DNA from: Salinimicrobium sp963739625
Lineage (GTDB): Bacteria > Bacteroidota > Bacteroidia > Flavobacteriales > Flavobacteriaceae
Assembly: GCA_963739625.1 (NCBI GenBank)
Contig: CAVUAU010000011.1
Span: forward strand, 1 to 64,000
Length of the DNA: 64,000 bases
Reading direction: 5' to 3'
Made by a program: the position numbers and the translations under genes. The notes under the pieces were generated by a model, which ran no database searches, had not been told where the DNA came from, and saw only the letters and a program-made list of their open reading frames with translations. Below are positions 42,820 through 51,584 of this stretch, in pieces; position 1 is the stretch's first letter; every line of letters starts with the position of its first letter.

Positions 42820-43665
42820 ATGGTCAATCACAACGGGGTAATTCAGGAAAGAGAAGCGGCGTCACTCAGCATTTTTAACAGAGGGTATGCCTATGGAGAT
42901 TCGGTCTTTGAAACCATACGGGCAATCAACGGGAAACTAATGTTTTGGGAGGAGCATTACTTCAGGTTAATGGCTTCTATGCGAATCATGAGGATGGAAA
43001 TTCCGCAGTCTTTTTCTCCGGAATTTTTAGAAGAAGAAATAGCAGATCTGCTAAGGCAAAATGAACTGCAGAATTCTCCGGCGAAAATACGTTTTTCAGT
43101 TTATCGCAAAGAAGGCGGCTTGTATACTCCTGTAACAAATGAGATTGAATATATTATTTCTACTGAAGCCCTGGAGGAGCCATTTTATTTGCTAAAGGAT
43201 GACTTTTATGAGGTAGAACTGTTTAAAGACCACTACGTGAACAGCGGCTTATTATCTACTCTCAAGACCAATAATAAGGCCATCAACGTATTGGGTAGTA
43301 TTTTCGCCAAAGAAAATGATTACCAAAACTGTCTTCTCCTTAATGAAAACAAAAGTGTAGTGGAAGCTCTCAACGGGAATCTTTTTCTTGTGAGCGGGAA
43401 GACTATTAAGACCCCTCCTTTGACCGACGGATGTTTAAAGGGAATTATTCGGGCGAAAATAATAGAGATCGTTAAAAAATTGCCGGAGTATCAACTGGTG
43501 GAAGAATCGATTTCCCCTTTTGAGCTGCAAAAGGCAGATGAAATGTTCATTACCAATGTGATCGTAGGGATACGGCCGGTAAGTAAATACCGGAAAAAAG
43601 AATACGCAGCAGAAGTTTCCAAAACTTTACTGTCCAGGTTAAACACGCTCGCCCGTCTTTCCTAG
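42820..43665 (+). CDS. PLP-dependent class IV aminotransferase
   Basis: 281 residues. Fold-type IV features: SIFNRGYAYGDSVFETIRAINGKLMFWEEHYFRL at the N-terminus, the catalytic Lys in LLSTLKTNNKAINVLGSIFAKE, Glu in the NKSVVEALNGNLFLVSG segment and PPLTDGCLKGIIRAKII. The family contains branched-chain aminotransferases, D-amino-acid aminotransferases and aminodeoxychorismate lyase (PabC). The short length and overall pattern would allow PabC, but the exact substrate is not decided by the sequence. Convergent with yqgE, overlapping it by four bases. Confidence 0.87.
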   Translation: MVNHNGVIQEREAASLSIFNRGYAYGDSVFETIRAINGKLMFWEEHYFRLMASMRIMRMEIPQSFSPEFLEEEIADLLRQNELQNSPAKIRFSVYRKEGGLYTPVTNEIEYIISTEALEEPFYLLKDDFYEVELFKDHYVNSGLLSTLKTNNKAINVLGSIFAKENDYQNCLLLNENKSVVEALNGNLFLVSGKTIKTPPLTDGCLKGIIRAKIIEIVKKLPEYQLVEESISPFELQKADEMFITNVIVGIRPVSKYRKKEYAAEVSKTLLSRLNTLARLS

Positions 43666-44222
43666 TTGTAAGACGGGTTTTCTGGAGCGTTAGACCAGAT
43701 CACATAACTGCCGCCCAACTGCATCATCTTATCTTTCCAGAAATTGCTGGGCTTCTTATTCAGTATATCTTTGTTGTCCTTGTTTTCGGCAACTATCCAG
43801 GAATGTGCGTTGAGCTCCTCATTAAGTTGCTCACATTCCCAGCCTGAATACCCGAGAAAGAACTTGATCTCGTTTTCAGATATAAGGTCCTGACTTATCA
43901 ATCCTTTTACAACTTCGAAGTTACCTCCCCAGTAGATGCCACTGGCGATTTCGATGCTGTCTGGTATAAGATCGGGCACTTTGTGAATAAAATACAGGTT
44001 ATCCTGTTCTACGGGTCCGCCGTTGTACACAGGAAAATCTGCTTTCATATCTGGAATAAGGTCTTGTAAGGTAAAGTCTAATTTTTTATTAAGGATAAAC
44101 CCAATTGATCCACTTTCCGCATGGTCAGCTAACAACACGACAGAGCGATTGAAAGAGAGATCTCCGGTGAGAGACGGTTCGGCGATCAACAGGTGACCCT
44201 TGGCTGGTTTTAGTGTTGTCAT
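43662..44222 (-). CDS. YqgE/AlgH family protein
   Basis: 186 residues from the ATG at 44222 (MTTLKPAKGHLLIAEPSL); the frame extends 18 codons further but the family starts here. Conserved YqgE features: FNRSVVLLADHAESGSIGFILNKKLDFTL, VYNGGPVEQDNLYFIHKV, IYWGGNFEVVKGL, FLGYSGWECEQLNEEL and a C-terminal SW(I/V) region. Function is unknown. The stop overlaps the convergent aminotransferase by four bases. Confidence 0.92.
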   Translation of the reverse strand: MTTLKPAKGHLLIAEPSLTGDLSFNRSVVLLADHAESGSIGFILNKKLDFTLQDLIPDMKADFPVYNGGPVEQDNLYFIHKVPDLIPDSIEIASGIYWGGNFEVVKGLISQDLISENEIKFFLGYSGWECEQLNEELNAHSWIVAENKDNKDILNKKPSNFWKDKMMQLGGSYVIWSNAPENPSYN

Positions 44223-44295
44223 AGTAACGAACTTTCTTTTAAAGCTAAAGAAATTAATAACAGCTTCAAACGTCACTAGAGATTATTTAACAAAA

Positions 44296-44319
44296 AAACT
44301 CTCCCGGCTGGGAGAGTTT
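44296..44319 (-). terminator. Intrinsic terminator of the HU gene
   Basis: AAACTCTCCC / GGGAGAGTTT with loop GGCT; on the minus strand it is followed by a run of T. Confidence 0.88.
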
Positions 44320-44345
44320 AATATTTTTTTAGCGTTTCTTAAAGC

Positions 44346-44618
44346 TTAGTTTACAGCTTTTTGAAGATCTGCTCCGGCTTTAAATTTTACCACATTTTTA
44401 GCACCGATTTTAATGGTCTTTCCGGTTTGTGGGTTTCTTCCTTCTCTGGCAGCTCTTTTAGATACTGACCATGATCCAAATCCTACCAAAGAAACGCGGT
44501 CACCTTTCTTAAGAGATCCTTCTACGTTTTCAAGGAAAGATTCTAAAGCTTTTTTAGCAGCTGCTTTTGAAATCCCTGCGTTTTCTGCCATTGCATCGAT
44601 TAAATCTGTCTTGTTCAT
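44346..44618 (-). CDS. HU family DNA-binding protein
   Basis: 90 residues, the usual HU size. It starts MNKTDLIDAMAENAGISKAAAKKALESFL and has the beta-arm region VSLVGFGSWSVSKRAAREGRNPQTGKTIKIGAKNVVKFKAGADL with the signature GFGSW-x-GRNPQTG. A histone-like protein that bends DNA. Single gene with its own promoter and terminator. Confidence 0.96.
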   Translation of the reverse strand: MNKTDLIDAMAENAGISKAAAKKALESFLENVEGSLKKGDRVSLVGFGSWSVSKRAAREGRNPQTGKTIKIGAKNVVKFKAGADLQKAVN

Positions 44619-44668
44619 AATTTGAGTTTTTAAATAGTTGTTGGTTAAACTTTAATTAATTTGCTCTA

Positions 44669-44698
44669 CAAATTTATATGGAAATCTTTGCCATGCAA
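44669..44698 (-). promoter_or_regulatory. Probable HU promoter
   Basis: On the minus strand TTGC (44698-44695) and TAAATTTG (44676-44669), a perfect TAnnTTTG, with 18 bases between. The HU start is about 50 bases downstream. Confidence 0.6.
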
Positions 44699-44802
44699 GT
44701 AATGGCAAGGGAAATGGACCAGATTGTTAATAACTTCGCTAAATTGTTAATAACCTTTGTTGATTAATTCCAAAATTCGCTCATTTCAGTAAAGACAAGG
44801 GC

Positions 44803-45750
44803 TCAGCGAACTTTGGCGTTCGGGAAAAACTCGTATCCATTCAAAAGGTCTTTTACCGGCATTTTTCTCTTTCCCGGCAGCTGAATTTCCTTTAGTATCA
44901 AAAAGCCTTTTTTTACCGCAATTTTAACCTTTTTCTCTTCTAATGTTAAAACACCATTTTCAAGATCATGTGCGGCAATTTCTTTTTCTGCAGCATAGAT
45001 CTTTAACATAAGATCATTATTGCCATTTCTAAGCATGGTCCAGGCCGTGGGGTAAGGACTAAGGCCTCTAATTAGGTTATAGATGTCTTCCAAACTGCTG
45101 TTCCAGTCAATACGGGTATTCTCTTTGTTCAATTTGAAGGCAGATCTCAAGGTCCCGGTCTTTTCCTGCGGAATCCTTTTTACTTCCCCTTTTGCTATGC
45201 TGTCAATTGTCTTAAGTACCAGCGCGGCTCCTGTGTACATTAACTTGTCATGCAAATTACCGGCGTTTTCATCGGGTTCAATATTCACCTTCTCCTGCAG
45301 AATGATCTCCCCGGTATCGATTTTATCGTCTATAAAGAAAGTTGAAACCCCGGTTTCGGTTTCGCCGTTGATCACCGCCCAGTTAATAGGGGCAGCACCC
45401 CGGTATTGTGGTAGCAGGGATGCGTGCAAATTAAAGGTGCCATATTCCGGCATCTTCCAAACAGCTTCCGGAAGCATTCTAAAGGCCACCACTACCTGCA
45501 GGTTGGCCTGCAAAGCCTTGAGTTCCTCTAGAAATTCTTCAGCTTTTAGATTCGTGGGTTGTAAGACCGGCAGCCCCTGTTCCCCGGCATATTTCTTCAC
45601 CGCCGATTCCTGTAGCTTTCTTCCTCTGCCAGCCGGCTTGTCGGGTGCTGTGACCACGCCTACAACTTTATATCCTGCCTCAACTATGGCTTTTAAAGTT
45701 TCAACTGCAAAATCGGGCGTGCCCATGAACACTATTCGTAAGTCTCTCAT
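44803..45750 (-). CDS. fmt: Methionyl-tRNA formyltransferase
   Basis: 315 residues. It formylates initiator Met-tRNA. Hallmarks: RIVFMGTPDFAVETLKAIVEAGYKVVGVVTAPDKPAGRGRK, the formyl-transferase site NLHASLLPQYRGAAPINWAVINGETETGVS with catalytic Asn, His and Asp (FFIDDKIDTGEIILQ), and the C-terminal OB-like domain. The ATG overlaps the recQ stop (ATGA), so recQ and fmt are translationally coupled. Confidence 0.96.
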   Translation of the reverse strand: MRDLRIVFMGTPDFAVETLKAIVEAGYKVVGVVTAPDKPAGRGRKLQESAVKKYAGEQGLPVLQPTNLKAEEFLEELKALQANLQVVVAFRMLPEAVWKMPEYGTFNLHASLLPQYRGAAPINWAVINGETETGVSTFFIDDKIDTGEIILQEKVNIEPDENAGNLHDKLMYTGAALVLKTIDSIAKGEVKRIPQEKTGTLRSAFKLNKENTRIDWNSSLEDIYNLIRGLSPYPTAWTMLRNGNNDLMLKIYAAEKEIAAHDLENGVLTLEEKKVKIAVKKGFLILKEIQLPGKRKMPVKDLLNGYEFFPNAKVR

Positions 45751-47646
45751 AAATGCTTCAGTTTATATTTGTTATCTGCCGTAACGGCAAGCGCTCCTTT
45801 CTCAACCAGCAGTCGCAATACCTGGAGAATATGTGCTTCCGGAAAAGGTAATTTCCCGATCATTTCCCGGGAAGAATGTGCTCTCTCTTCAAGCAGTCCA
45901 ACGATACTAAAATAGATCTTTTTCATGCGCTCGCGGTCCGGTTTTTCTTCGGAAGGTTCACACACCGAACACTTTTTGCACGGCTGTGTACGCTTTTCTC
46001 CGAAGTATTGTAAGAGCTGTTCACTCTTGCACACCTTATCGTTAGAGATAAAATTCAATACCTGCTGAATTTTCTCCTTCTTATTCTCTGCCTGCTGCCG
46101 GATGTAAGGCACTAACGGATTTATGGTGGCATCATCTTCCCTGGGCACTAAAAAAGTCACCTGGGTGTCATGCTGGTCGTGCTCAAATTCAAGCAGGTTT
46201 TCCTTTTCCAGGTGCCTTAGCTGTTTTACCGCCCCGGATTGATTTGTACCGGCTTTTTCACAAACCAGTTGGAGGTTGATGTCTATTTTGTTGTCAAAGG
46301 CGCCGCCATAAGTGCGAAGAATGGCTTTTACCAATGCGTCAAACATGGGGTTGGCCTCTAAATAATAGGTAAGCTGTTTTCCTGAAACCAGAAATTGAAC
46401 CCGGGTCTTTTTCTGAAACTGCTCAGAAAGATTTAGAACGCTCAACCGGTCGAGCAGGAGAATAGAATTATATGCCTGCAGCACATTAAGCTCATATTTA
46501 CTGCAAAATTCGTAAAAGTTGAAATAGTGGGTGCTGCCTTCTCCTTCCCCATAGGCTATTCTAAAATAGGTGTTGAGCTTGCGGTAGACGAGTTTTACAA
46601 GATCTCCCGTGGGAAGGGTTGCTAAGAAACTGATTTTTTAGAAGGGGAACATCACTTTCGTTCGTGAGGATCACCGCGGTTGCCGGTTTGCCGTCGCGGC
46701 CTGCTCTGCCTGCCTCCTGGAAATAGCTTTCCAGACTCTCGGGCAGGTTCATGTGAATTACAGTGCGAACATCGGGCTTATCTATGCCCATTCCAAAGGC
46801 GTTGGTCGCCACCATGACTCTTTTTTTGTTTTGCAGCCACTCCTGTAATCTCCCGGTCTTCTCCTTTTGGGTAAGACCTCCATGGAAAGAGGTGGCAGAA
46901 ATGCCTTTTTTGAGGAGGAATTCAGCGAGCTCAATAGTAGCCTTTCTGCTTCTTACATATACAATTGCAGATTCATTGTGCTCCTGCACCAATTTTTCAA
47001 GGTGATAGTTCTTATCCTGTACCTTTCTTACTTTGTAAGCCAGGTTTTCCCTTAAAAAGCTTTTTTGGAAGACCAGAGGATCTTTAAATTCCAGCTGCTC
47101 CAAAATGTCTTTTACCACGGGTTTTGTAGCGGTGGCCGTAAGGCCAATAAAAGGAACTTCGGGGCGCAAGCTGCGCAAAACAGAGATCTCCCGGTAAGCA
47201 GGTCTAAAATCGTGGCCCCATTGAGAGATGCAGTGGGCTTCGTCAATGGCGATAAGATTAAGCGGCATCTGCTTTATTCGTTCCTGCACCAGGTCCTGCT
47301 GCAGTCTTTCGGGAGAGAGATAAAGAAACTTGTAATTTCCGTAGATACAGTTGTCCAATAGGGTATCTACTTCAGAAAAAGGAATTCCCCCGGGTAAAGC
47401 CATAGCTTTAATGCCTTTCTTTTGAAGCGCAGCTACCTGGTCCTGCATTAACGCGACCAGTGGGGAGACCACAACACAAATGCCTTCCATTGTCATGGCG
47501 GGTATCTGGAAACACAAAGATTTCCCACCGCCGGTGGGCAGCAGTGCCAGCACATCTTTTTTGGCAAGCACGGCATCGATGATCTCCTTTTGCAACGGGC
47601 GAAAGGCAGAAAATCCCCAGTACTTTTGAAGTATTTCTTTAGACAA
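45747..47646 (-). pseudogene. recQ: ATP-dependent DNA helicase RecQ, with one frameshift
   Basis: 632 residues when read through. The first part (from 47646) has the helicase motifs FRPLQKEII, ALLPTGGGKSLCFQIP, DEAH in IAIDEAHCISQWGHDFRP, TATATKPV, and RAGRDG; it ends at 46561. The continuation (to 45747) supplies the RQC zinc site (CKSEQLL ... PCKKCSVCEP) and winged helix. Removing one G from GGG at 46616-46618 restores QFLSNLPTGDLVKLVYRKLNTYF. The start is a TTG at 47644-47646, overlapping the end of the upstream AAA_28 gene. RecQ unwinds recombination and fork structures. Confidence 0.85.
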
Positions 47647-48175
47647 GATGGTCCAGGATGAAAGAAGTGCGTTCGTCTATCGTACCGCAAGGCACTTCCA
47701 CAGGGTCATAGCCGTGGAAGGCGTAGCTGCGGGCGAGTTCATCATGGATCGCTACGGCCTGTTCATAGCTTTCGTAGCGTTCGTTATCTTCGGTATAGAT
47801 CTCCTCCCATGGCGGCAGGATAAAGACCTTCTCGTACAAATAATCTTTGCACACCTCATTGAAAACCGGAGGATAATCATTTCCGAAGTAATTCATATAA
47901 GCGACCACATCGGGCACACCGCGGTCGAGAAAGACAAGTTTTGAAGACATTTTGCCCGCCTCCCGGTGCTGTTTAATCCTACCTTCAAGCAGCAGTTCAC
48001 TAAAGAGCAGGGGCTCCTCTAAAAACAGTTGGTCAATTCCCTTCTTCCGGGCTTCTTTAATAACTTCTCTGGAAACCTCATGGAAACAGAAATAGCCATT
48101 CTGTTCCAGGGCTTCAATGACAGATGTTTTGCCGGTTCCGGGGCCGCCGGTAATAACAATTTTCCTGGTTTTCAC
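47639..48175 (-). CDS. AAA_28-type NTPase/kinase-like protein
   Basis: 178 residues beginning with a GTG at 48175. Walker A is GGPGTGKTSVIEALE at about residues 9-23; then FHEVSREVIKEARKKG, LVFLDRGVPDVVAYM (DRG motif with the Walker-B-like Asp), and VFILPPWEEIYTEDNERYESYEQA. The fold resembles small nucleotide kinases; the physiological substrate is unknown. First gene of the operon AAA_28-recQ-fmt; its stop overlaps recQ by eight bases. Confidence 0.85.
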   Translation of the reverse strand: MKTRKIVITGGPGTGKTSVIEALEQNGYFCFHEVSREVIKEARKKGIDQLFLEEPLLFSELLLEGRIKQHREAGKMSSKLVFLDRGVPDVVAYMNYFGNDYPPVFNEVCKDYLYEKVFILPPWEEIYTEDNERYESYEQAVAIHDELARSYAFHGYDPVEVPCGTIDERTSFILDHLV

Positions 48176-48227
48176 CTTGCAAATTTCGGCATTTGGTTTC
48201 GATTTAAAAAATAGATCTTGAATTGAC

Positions 48228-48235
48228 TATCTTTG
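48228..48235 (+). promoter_or_regulatory. -7 element upstream of the DUF493 gene
   Basis: TATCTTTG, a perfect TAnnTTTG, 25 bases before the ATG. No good TTTG was found at the expected distance. Confidence 0.4.
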
Positions 48236-48260
48236 CATATAATCATGAAGAAAGAGTACT

Positions 48261-48554
48261 ATGAGTGAAGCAAAAGATCCCGAAGAATTTTATAAAAAAT
48301 TAAAAGCCCAGTTGCATGATACAGATATGTGGCCTACCGTTTATCTGTACAAATTCATTGTCCCAACCAATGAGAATAAAATTGAAGCCATACATGACAT
48401 TTTTGACAACATGGGGGCCGTGATCAAAACCAAGCAGTCGCGAAAAGGAAATTACACCAGTGTATCTGTAAATGTAAAAATGAAAGATCCAGATGCCGTG
48501 ATTGCAAAATACAAGGAGGTTGGAGAAAAAATAGAAGGAGTGATTTCCTTATAG
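48261..48554 (+). CDS. DUF493 (YbeD-like) family protein
   Basis: 97 residues with the ferredoxin-like YbeD pattern: YKKLKAQLHDTDMWPTVYLYKFIVPTNENKIEAIHDIFDN, then KTKQSRKGNYTSVSVNVKMKDPDAVIAKYKEVGEKIEGVISL. Related to regulatory ACT-like domains; role unknown. Divergent from the AAA_28-recQ-fmt operon and about 100 bases before the DUF4290 gene. Confidence 0.9.
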   Translation: MSEAKDPEEFYKKLKAQLHDTDMWPTVYLYKFIVPTNENKIEAIHDIFDNMGAVIKTKQSRKGNYTSVSVNVKMKDPDAVIAKYKEVGEKIEGVISL

Positions 48555-48654
48555 TCTGCAGTTAGATGAAAAAGCTTGCGCTTGCGTGAATATATTTTTT
48601 TAATTTGCAGGCGATAAACTTCTGCAGTATATTATCACCTTATAAATTAGCATT

Positions 48655-49290
48655 TTGACATACGAATTAGAATATAACTCCGAGAGGAGTAAGTTGATCA
48701 TTCCTGAATATGGAAGGCATCTTCAGAAAATGGTGGAATACGCTGTTTCCATCGAGGACGAAAAAGAAAGAAACAAGGTCGCCAAATCTATCATAGCCGT
48801 GATGGGGAATCTCAATCCTCACTTGCGGGACGTGCCCGATTTTCAGCATAAACTTTGGGACCAGTTGTTCATCATTAGTGACTTTAAACTTGATGTAGAC
48901 AGCCCTTTTCCAAAGCCTTCAAAAGAAATGCTTGAGGAAAGACCCGAAAGGATGAGCTATCCTCAAAACTTTCCGAAGTATCGTTTCTACGGAAACAACA
49001 TCAAAAGAATGATCGACGAGGCGAACAAGTGGGAAGACGGCCCTGAAAAGGACGGTTTGATCTACACCATCGCCAATCATATGAAGAAATCTTACCTAAG
49101 CTGGAACAAGGATTCGGTAGATGACAAAGTGATCTTCGATCATTTGCGCGAACTAAGCGGTGGCAGGATAGATCTAAAGGCATCAGATGAAGACCTCAGT
49201 GAAGCTTCAGATCTTTTGAGGAGCAACAAGAAATACAGCTCTAAAAAACCTGTCAGTAAAAAACGCGCCCGAAGCCGTAAACGTTACTAA
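48655..49290 (+). CDS. DUF4290 family protein
   Basis: 211 residues. It begins at a TTG (48655-48657): the family starts (M)TYELEYNSERSKLIIPEYGRHLQKM and there is no ATG nearby. Conserved stretches include NKVAKSIIAVMGNLNPHLRDVPDFQHKLWDQLFI and YGNNIKRMIDEANKW. The C-terminus is a Lys/Arg/Ser-rich tail (SSKKPVSKKRARSRKRY) that suggests nucleic-acid contact. The gene precedes murA by 15 bases, an arrangement usual in Bacteroidota; function unknown. Confidence 0.88.
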   Translation: MTYELEYNSERSKLIIPEYGRHLQKMVEYAVSIEDEKERNKVAKSIIAVMGNLNPHLRDVPDFQHKLWDQLFIISDFKLDVDSPFPKPSKEMLEERPERMSYPQNFPKYRFYGNNIKRMIDEANKWEDGPEKDGLIYTIANHMKKSYLSWNKDSVDDKVIFDHLRELSGGRIDLKASDEDLSEASDLLRSNKKYSSKKPVSKKRARSRKRY

Positions 49291-49305
49291 AAAACAAAAA
49301 TTTTA

Positions 49306-50622
49306 ATGGGAACTTTTCAAATCGAGGGAGGACATTCCTTAAAGGGAGAGATCAATCCTCAGGGAGCCAAAAATGAGGCTTTACAAATTCTTTGTGCCGT
49401 TTTGTTGACTTCCGAAAAGGTCAAAATAAACAATATTCCGGATATTCTTGACGTCAACAAACTCATCCACCTGCTTAAGCAGCTGGGCGTAAAAGTTAAG
49501 AAGACAGGCAAGGGGAGCTACACTTTTCAAAGCGACGAGCTAGATCTGGATTATCTTAAAAGTGACAAATTCAAGGAAGAAGGCAGTGGCCTGCGCGGCT
49601 CTATCATGCTGGTAGGGCCAATGTTAGGAAGGTTTGGACACGGCTATATTCCGCGCCCCGGTGGCGACAAAATAGGCCGGAGAAGGCTCGACACCCATTT
49701 TGAAGGCTTTATAAAACTGGGAGCAAAATTCAGGTATAACCGCGAAGAACGTTTTTACGGGGTCGAAGCTCCTAAGGAAGGCCTGCAGGGAACTTATATG
49801 TTGCTCGAAGAGGCTTCAGTAACAGGAACAGCAAACATTGTCATGGCGGCTGTACTTGCCAAAGGAAAGACTACAATTTACAACGCCGCTTGTGAACCTT
49901 ACCTGCAGCAGCTTTGCGAAATGCTTAACAGGATGGGGGCATCCATAACAGGAATTGGTTCAAACCTGCTTCAAATTGAAGGGGTGGAATCATTGGGAGG
50001 CTGTGAACATACCGTTTTGCCCGACATGATCGAAATTGGCTCCTGGATTGGACTTGCGGCAATGACCAAAAGTGAGGTTACCATCAAGAATGTTGCATGG
50101 GAACACCTTGGGTTAATTCCTTCGGCCTTCAGAAAACTGGGAATCACTGTCGAGAAAAGAGGAGATGACATTCATATTCCGGCACATACAGATGGGTACG
50201 AGGTCCAAAGTTTTATAGACGGTTCTATAATGAGCATAAGTGATGCTCCATGGCCCGGCTTCACACCAGATTTACTGAGTATCATGCTGGTTGTTGCCAC
50301 CCAGGCAAAAGGAGATGTGCTTATTCATCAAAAGATGTTTGAAAGCCGGTTGTTCTTTGTTGACAAATTGATCGACATGGGAGCAAAAATCATCTTGTGT
50401 GATCCTCACCGTGCCACAGTAATTGGGCATGACTTTAAATCTCAGCTCAAGGCAACTGTAATGACCTCGCCCGATATCAGGGCCGGGATCTCTTTGTTGA
50501 TCGCAGCGCTTTCTGCTAAGGGAACTTCTGTGATTCATAATATCGAGCAGATTGACAGGGGCTATGAAAATATAGACGAACGCCTTCGCGCCATTGGGGC
50601 GAAGATCGAGCGGGTCGCGTAA
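49306..50622 (+). CDS. murA: UDP-N-acetylglucosamine 1-carboxyvinyltransferase (MurA), Asp at the fosfomycin site
   Basis: 438 residues. First committed step of peptidoglycan synthesis, transfer of enolpyruvate from PEP. The fold is the inside-out barrel of EPT enzymes, with Lys22 in PQGAKNEAL and the loop RPGGDKIGRRRLDTH. In that loop the Cys that attacks fosfomycin (Cys115 of E. coli) is replaced by Asp121, codon GAC at 49666-49668. Asp at this position is known from Mycobacterium and Chlamydia and gives intrinsic fosfomycin resistance. Other segments: TGTANIVMAAVLAKGKTTIYNAACEPYLQQL and DIRAGISLLIAALSAKG. Followed by a strong terminator. Confidence 0.97.
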   Translation: MGTFQIEGGHSLKGEINPQGAKNEALQILCAVLLTSEKVKINNIPDILDVNKLIHLLKQLGVKVKKTGKGSYTFQSDELDLDYLKSDKFKEEGSGLRGSIMLVGPMLGRFGHGYIPRPGGDKIGRRRLDTHFEGFIKLGAKFRYNREERFYGVEAPKEGLQGTYMLLEEASVTGTANIVMAAVLAKGKTTIYNAACEPYLQQLCEMLNRMGASITGIGSNLLQIEGVESLGGCEHTVLPDMIEIGSWIGLAAMTKSEVTIKNVAWEHLGLIPSAFRKLGITVEKRGDDIHIPAHTDGYEVQSFIDGSIMSISDAPWPGFTPDLLSIMLVVATQAKGDVLIHQKMFESRLFFVDKLIDMGAKIILCDPHRATVIGHDFKSQLKATVMTSPDIRAGISLLIAALSAKGTSVIHNIEQIDRGYENIDERLRAIGAKIERVA

Positions 50623-50629
50623 AAGCATA

Positions 50630-50658
50630 AAAAAAGGCTGCCATTGGCAGCCTTTTTT
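50630..50658. terminator. Bidirectional intrinsic terminator between murA and hpf
   Basis: AAAAAAGGCTGCC / GGCAGCCTTTTTT with loop ATT, perfect 13-base arms, between convergent genes. Confidence 0.9.
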
Positions 50659-50674
50659 GTTTCTATTTCATCTA

Positions 50675-50974
50675 TTAATGACTTTGCATTTCTGCTTTTC
50701 TCTTCTTTAGCTGTTTTTCAATATCCTTAACCGTTTCGGCAGCTGCTGCCTCGAAACTTTCATCATTGGAAGACGCGTGGATCTTTGGTCCCGGCAGGCT
50801 TAGCTCGATAGCGCAAACTTTTCCTTTTCCATTGGTTGATTTCTCTTCTTTAAACATCACATCGGCCGAAATGATCCAGTCATATTTAGTTTCCAGCTTA
50901 TCGAGTTTCCGCTGTACGAGCTGCTCGGCAGAAAGTTTAGTCTCAGAATGTACAAATTGAATGTTGGTCTTCAT
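50675..50974 (-). CDS. hpf: Ribosome hibernation-promoting factor HPF/RaiA family
   Basis: 99 residues, the short form without the C-terminal dimerisation domain. It starts MKTNIQFVHSETKLSAEQLVQRKLDKLETKYDWIISADVMFKEEK and contains the beta-alpha-beta pattern with VCAIELSLPGPKIHASSNDESFEAAAAETVKDIEKQLKKRKAEM. It binds the 30S decoding region in stationary phase. Single gene, convergent with murA. The gap 50975-51116 shows no gene. Confidence 0.92.
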   Translation of the reverse strand: MKTNIQFVHSETKLSAEQLVQRKLDKLETKYDWIISADVMFKEEKSTNGKGKVCAIELSLPGPKIHASSNDESFEAAAAETVKDIEKQLKKRKAEMQSH

Positions 50975-51116
50975 AGTTCTATATTTTTTACTTTTTTTCA
51001 GTTCTTAATATACCAAAAAAGGCAGAATTTTCGTGGGGTTTATAAAAACAATAACGTTCTTTTCTGCGGAAGTTAACCGCAATAAAAACCCATGAAATTT
51101 CCCTTTTTTGAAGAGC

Positions 51117-51584
51117 TTATTGAGAGGAAGTTGAGGCGATGATTTCAAAATTTAAACTGCCGTCGGGTTCAAAGGAATACTGGTAAATTGACCTGCCTTG
51201 AACATGCCCGTCATCATAAGTGGCCAGCACCCAGTCTTCACTAATTACCTTTACCGCTCTAAAATTCATTTTGCCTCCCACAACAGGTTTCATCGGGATC
51301 TTTTCCGGCTGTTTTTCCAGTGCCTGTTTTACGTAAGCTTCAGGATCTTTGATCGTATCAAACCGTTTACCGAAAAGCACAGGGTAATTAGACGCCAGTT
51401 CTCCTTTGGCTAAAAGCGCCGTTAAGGAATCGTTCATGTGACGTTGCTGGGTAAGTTCTGTAGATAATGAATCCAGCTGTCGGTTGGAATCGTCAGATTT
51501 AGCATCGTGGTCTTCGCAGCTCAAAAGGCTGCTCATAAAGAGGATCGAAAGTGCTATTTTTGAAAGCCTGCTTCTATTCATCAT
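51117..51584 (-). CDS. Lipoprotein of unknown function
   Basis: 155 residues from the ATG at 51584 (another ATG at 51596 lies within the overlapping upstream gene). The signal MMNRSRLSKIALSILFMSSLLSC gives lipid attachment at Cys23, followed by a Ser/Asp-rich coiled-coil-like segment (DDSNRQLDSLSTELTQQRHMNDSLTALL). The C-terminal part (MNFRAVKVISEDWVLATYDDGHVQGRSIYQYSFEPDGSLNFEII) resembles a small beta domain. I do not recognise the family. It overlaps the end of the aldo/keto reductase gene by 11 bases and is probably cotranscribed. Confidence 0.75.
   Translation of the reverse strand: MMNRSRLSKIALSILFMSSLLSCEDHDAKSDDSNRQLDSLSTELTQQRHMNDSLTALLAKGELASNYPVLFGKRFDTIKDPEAYVKQALEKQPEKIPMKPVVGGKMNFRAVKVISEDWVLATYDDGHVQGRSIYQYSFEPDGSLNFEIIASTSSQ

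Noticed and set aside
45083..45784. Plus-strand open frame of 233 residues
   Set aside because: It is antisense to fmt, is Ser/Leu/Phe-rich without domain, and follows from codon bias of the real gene.
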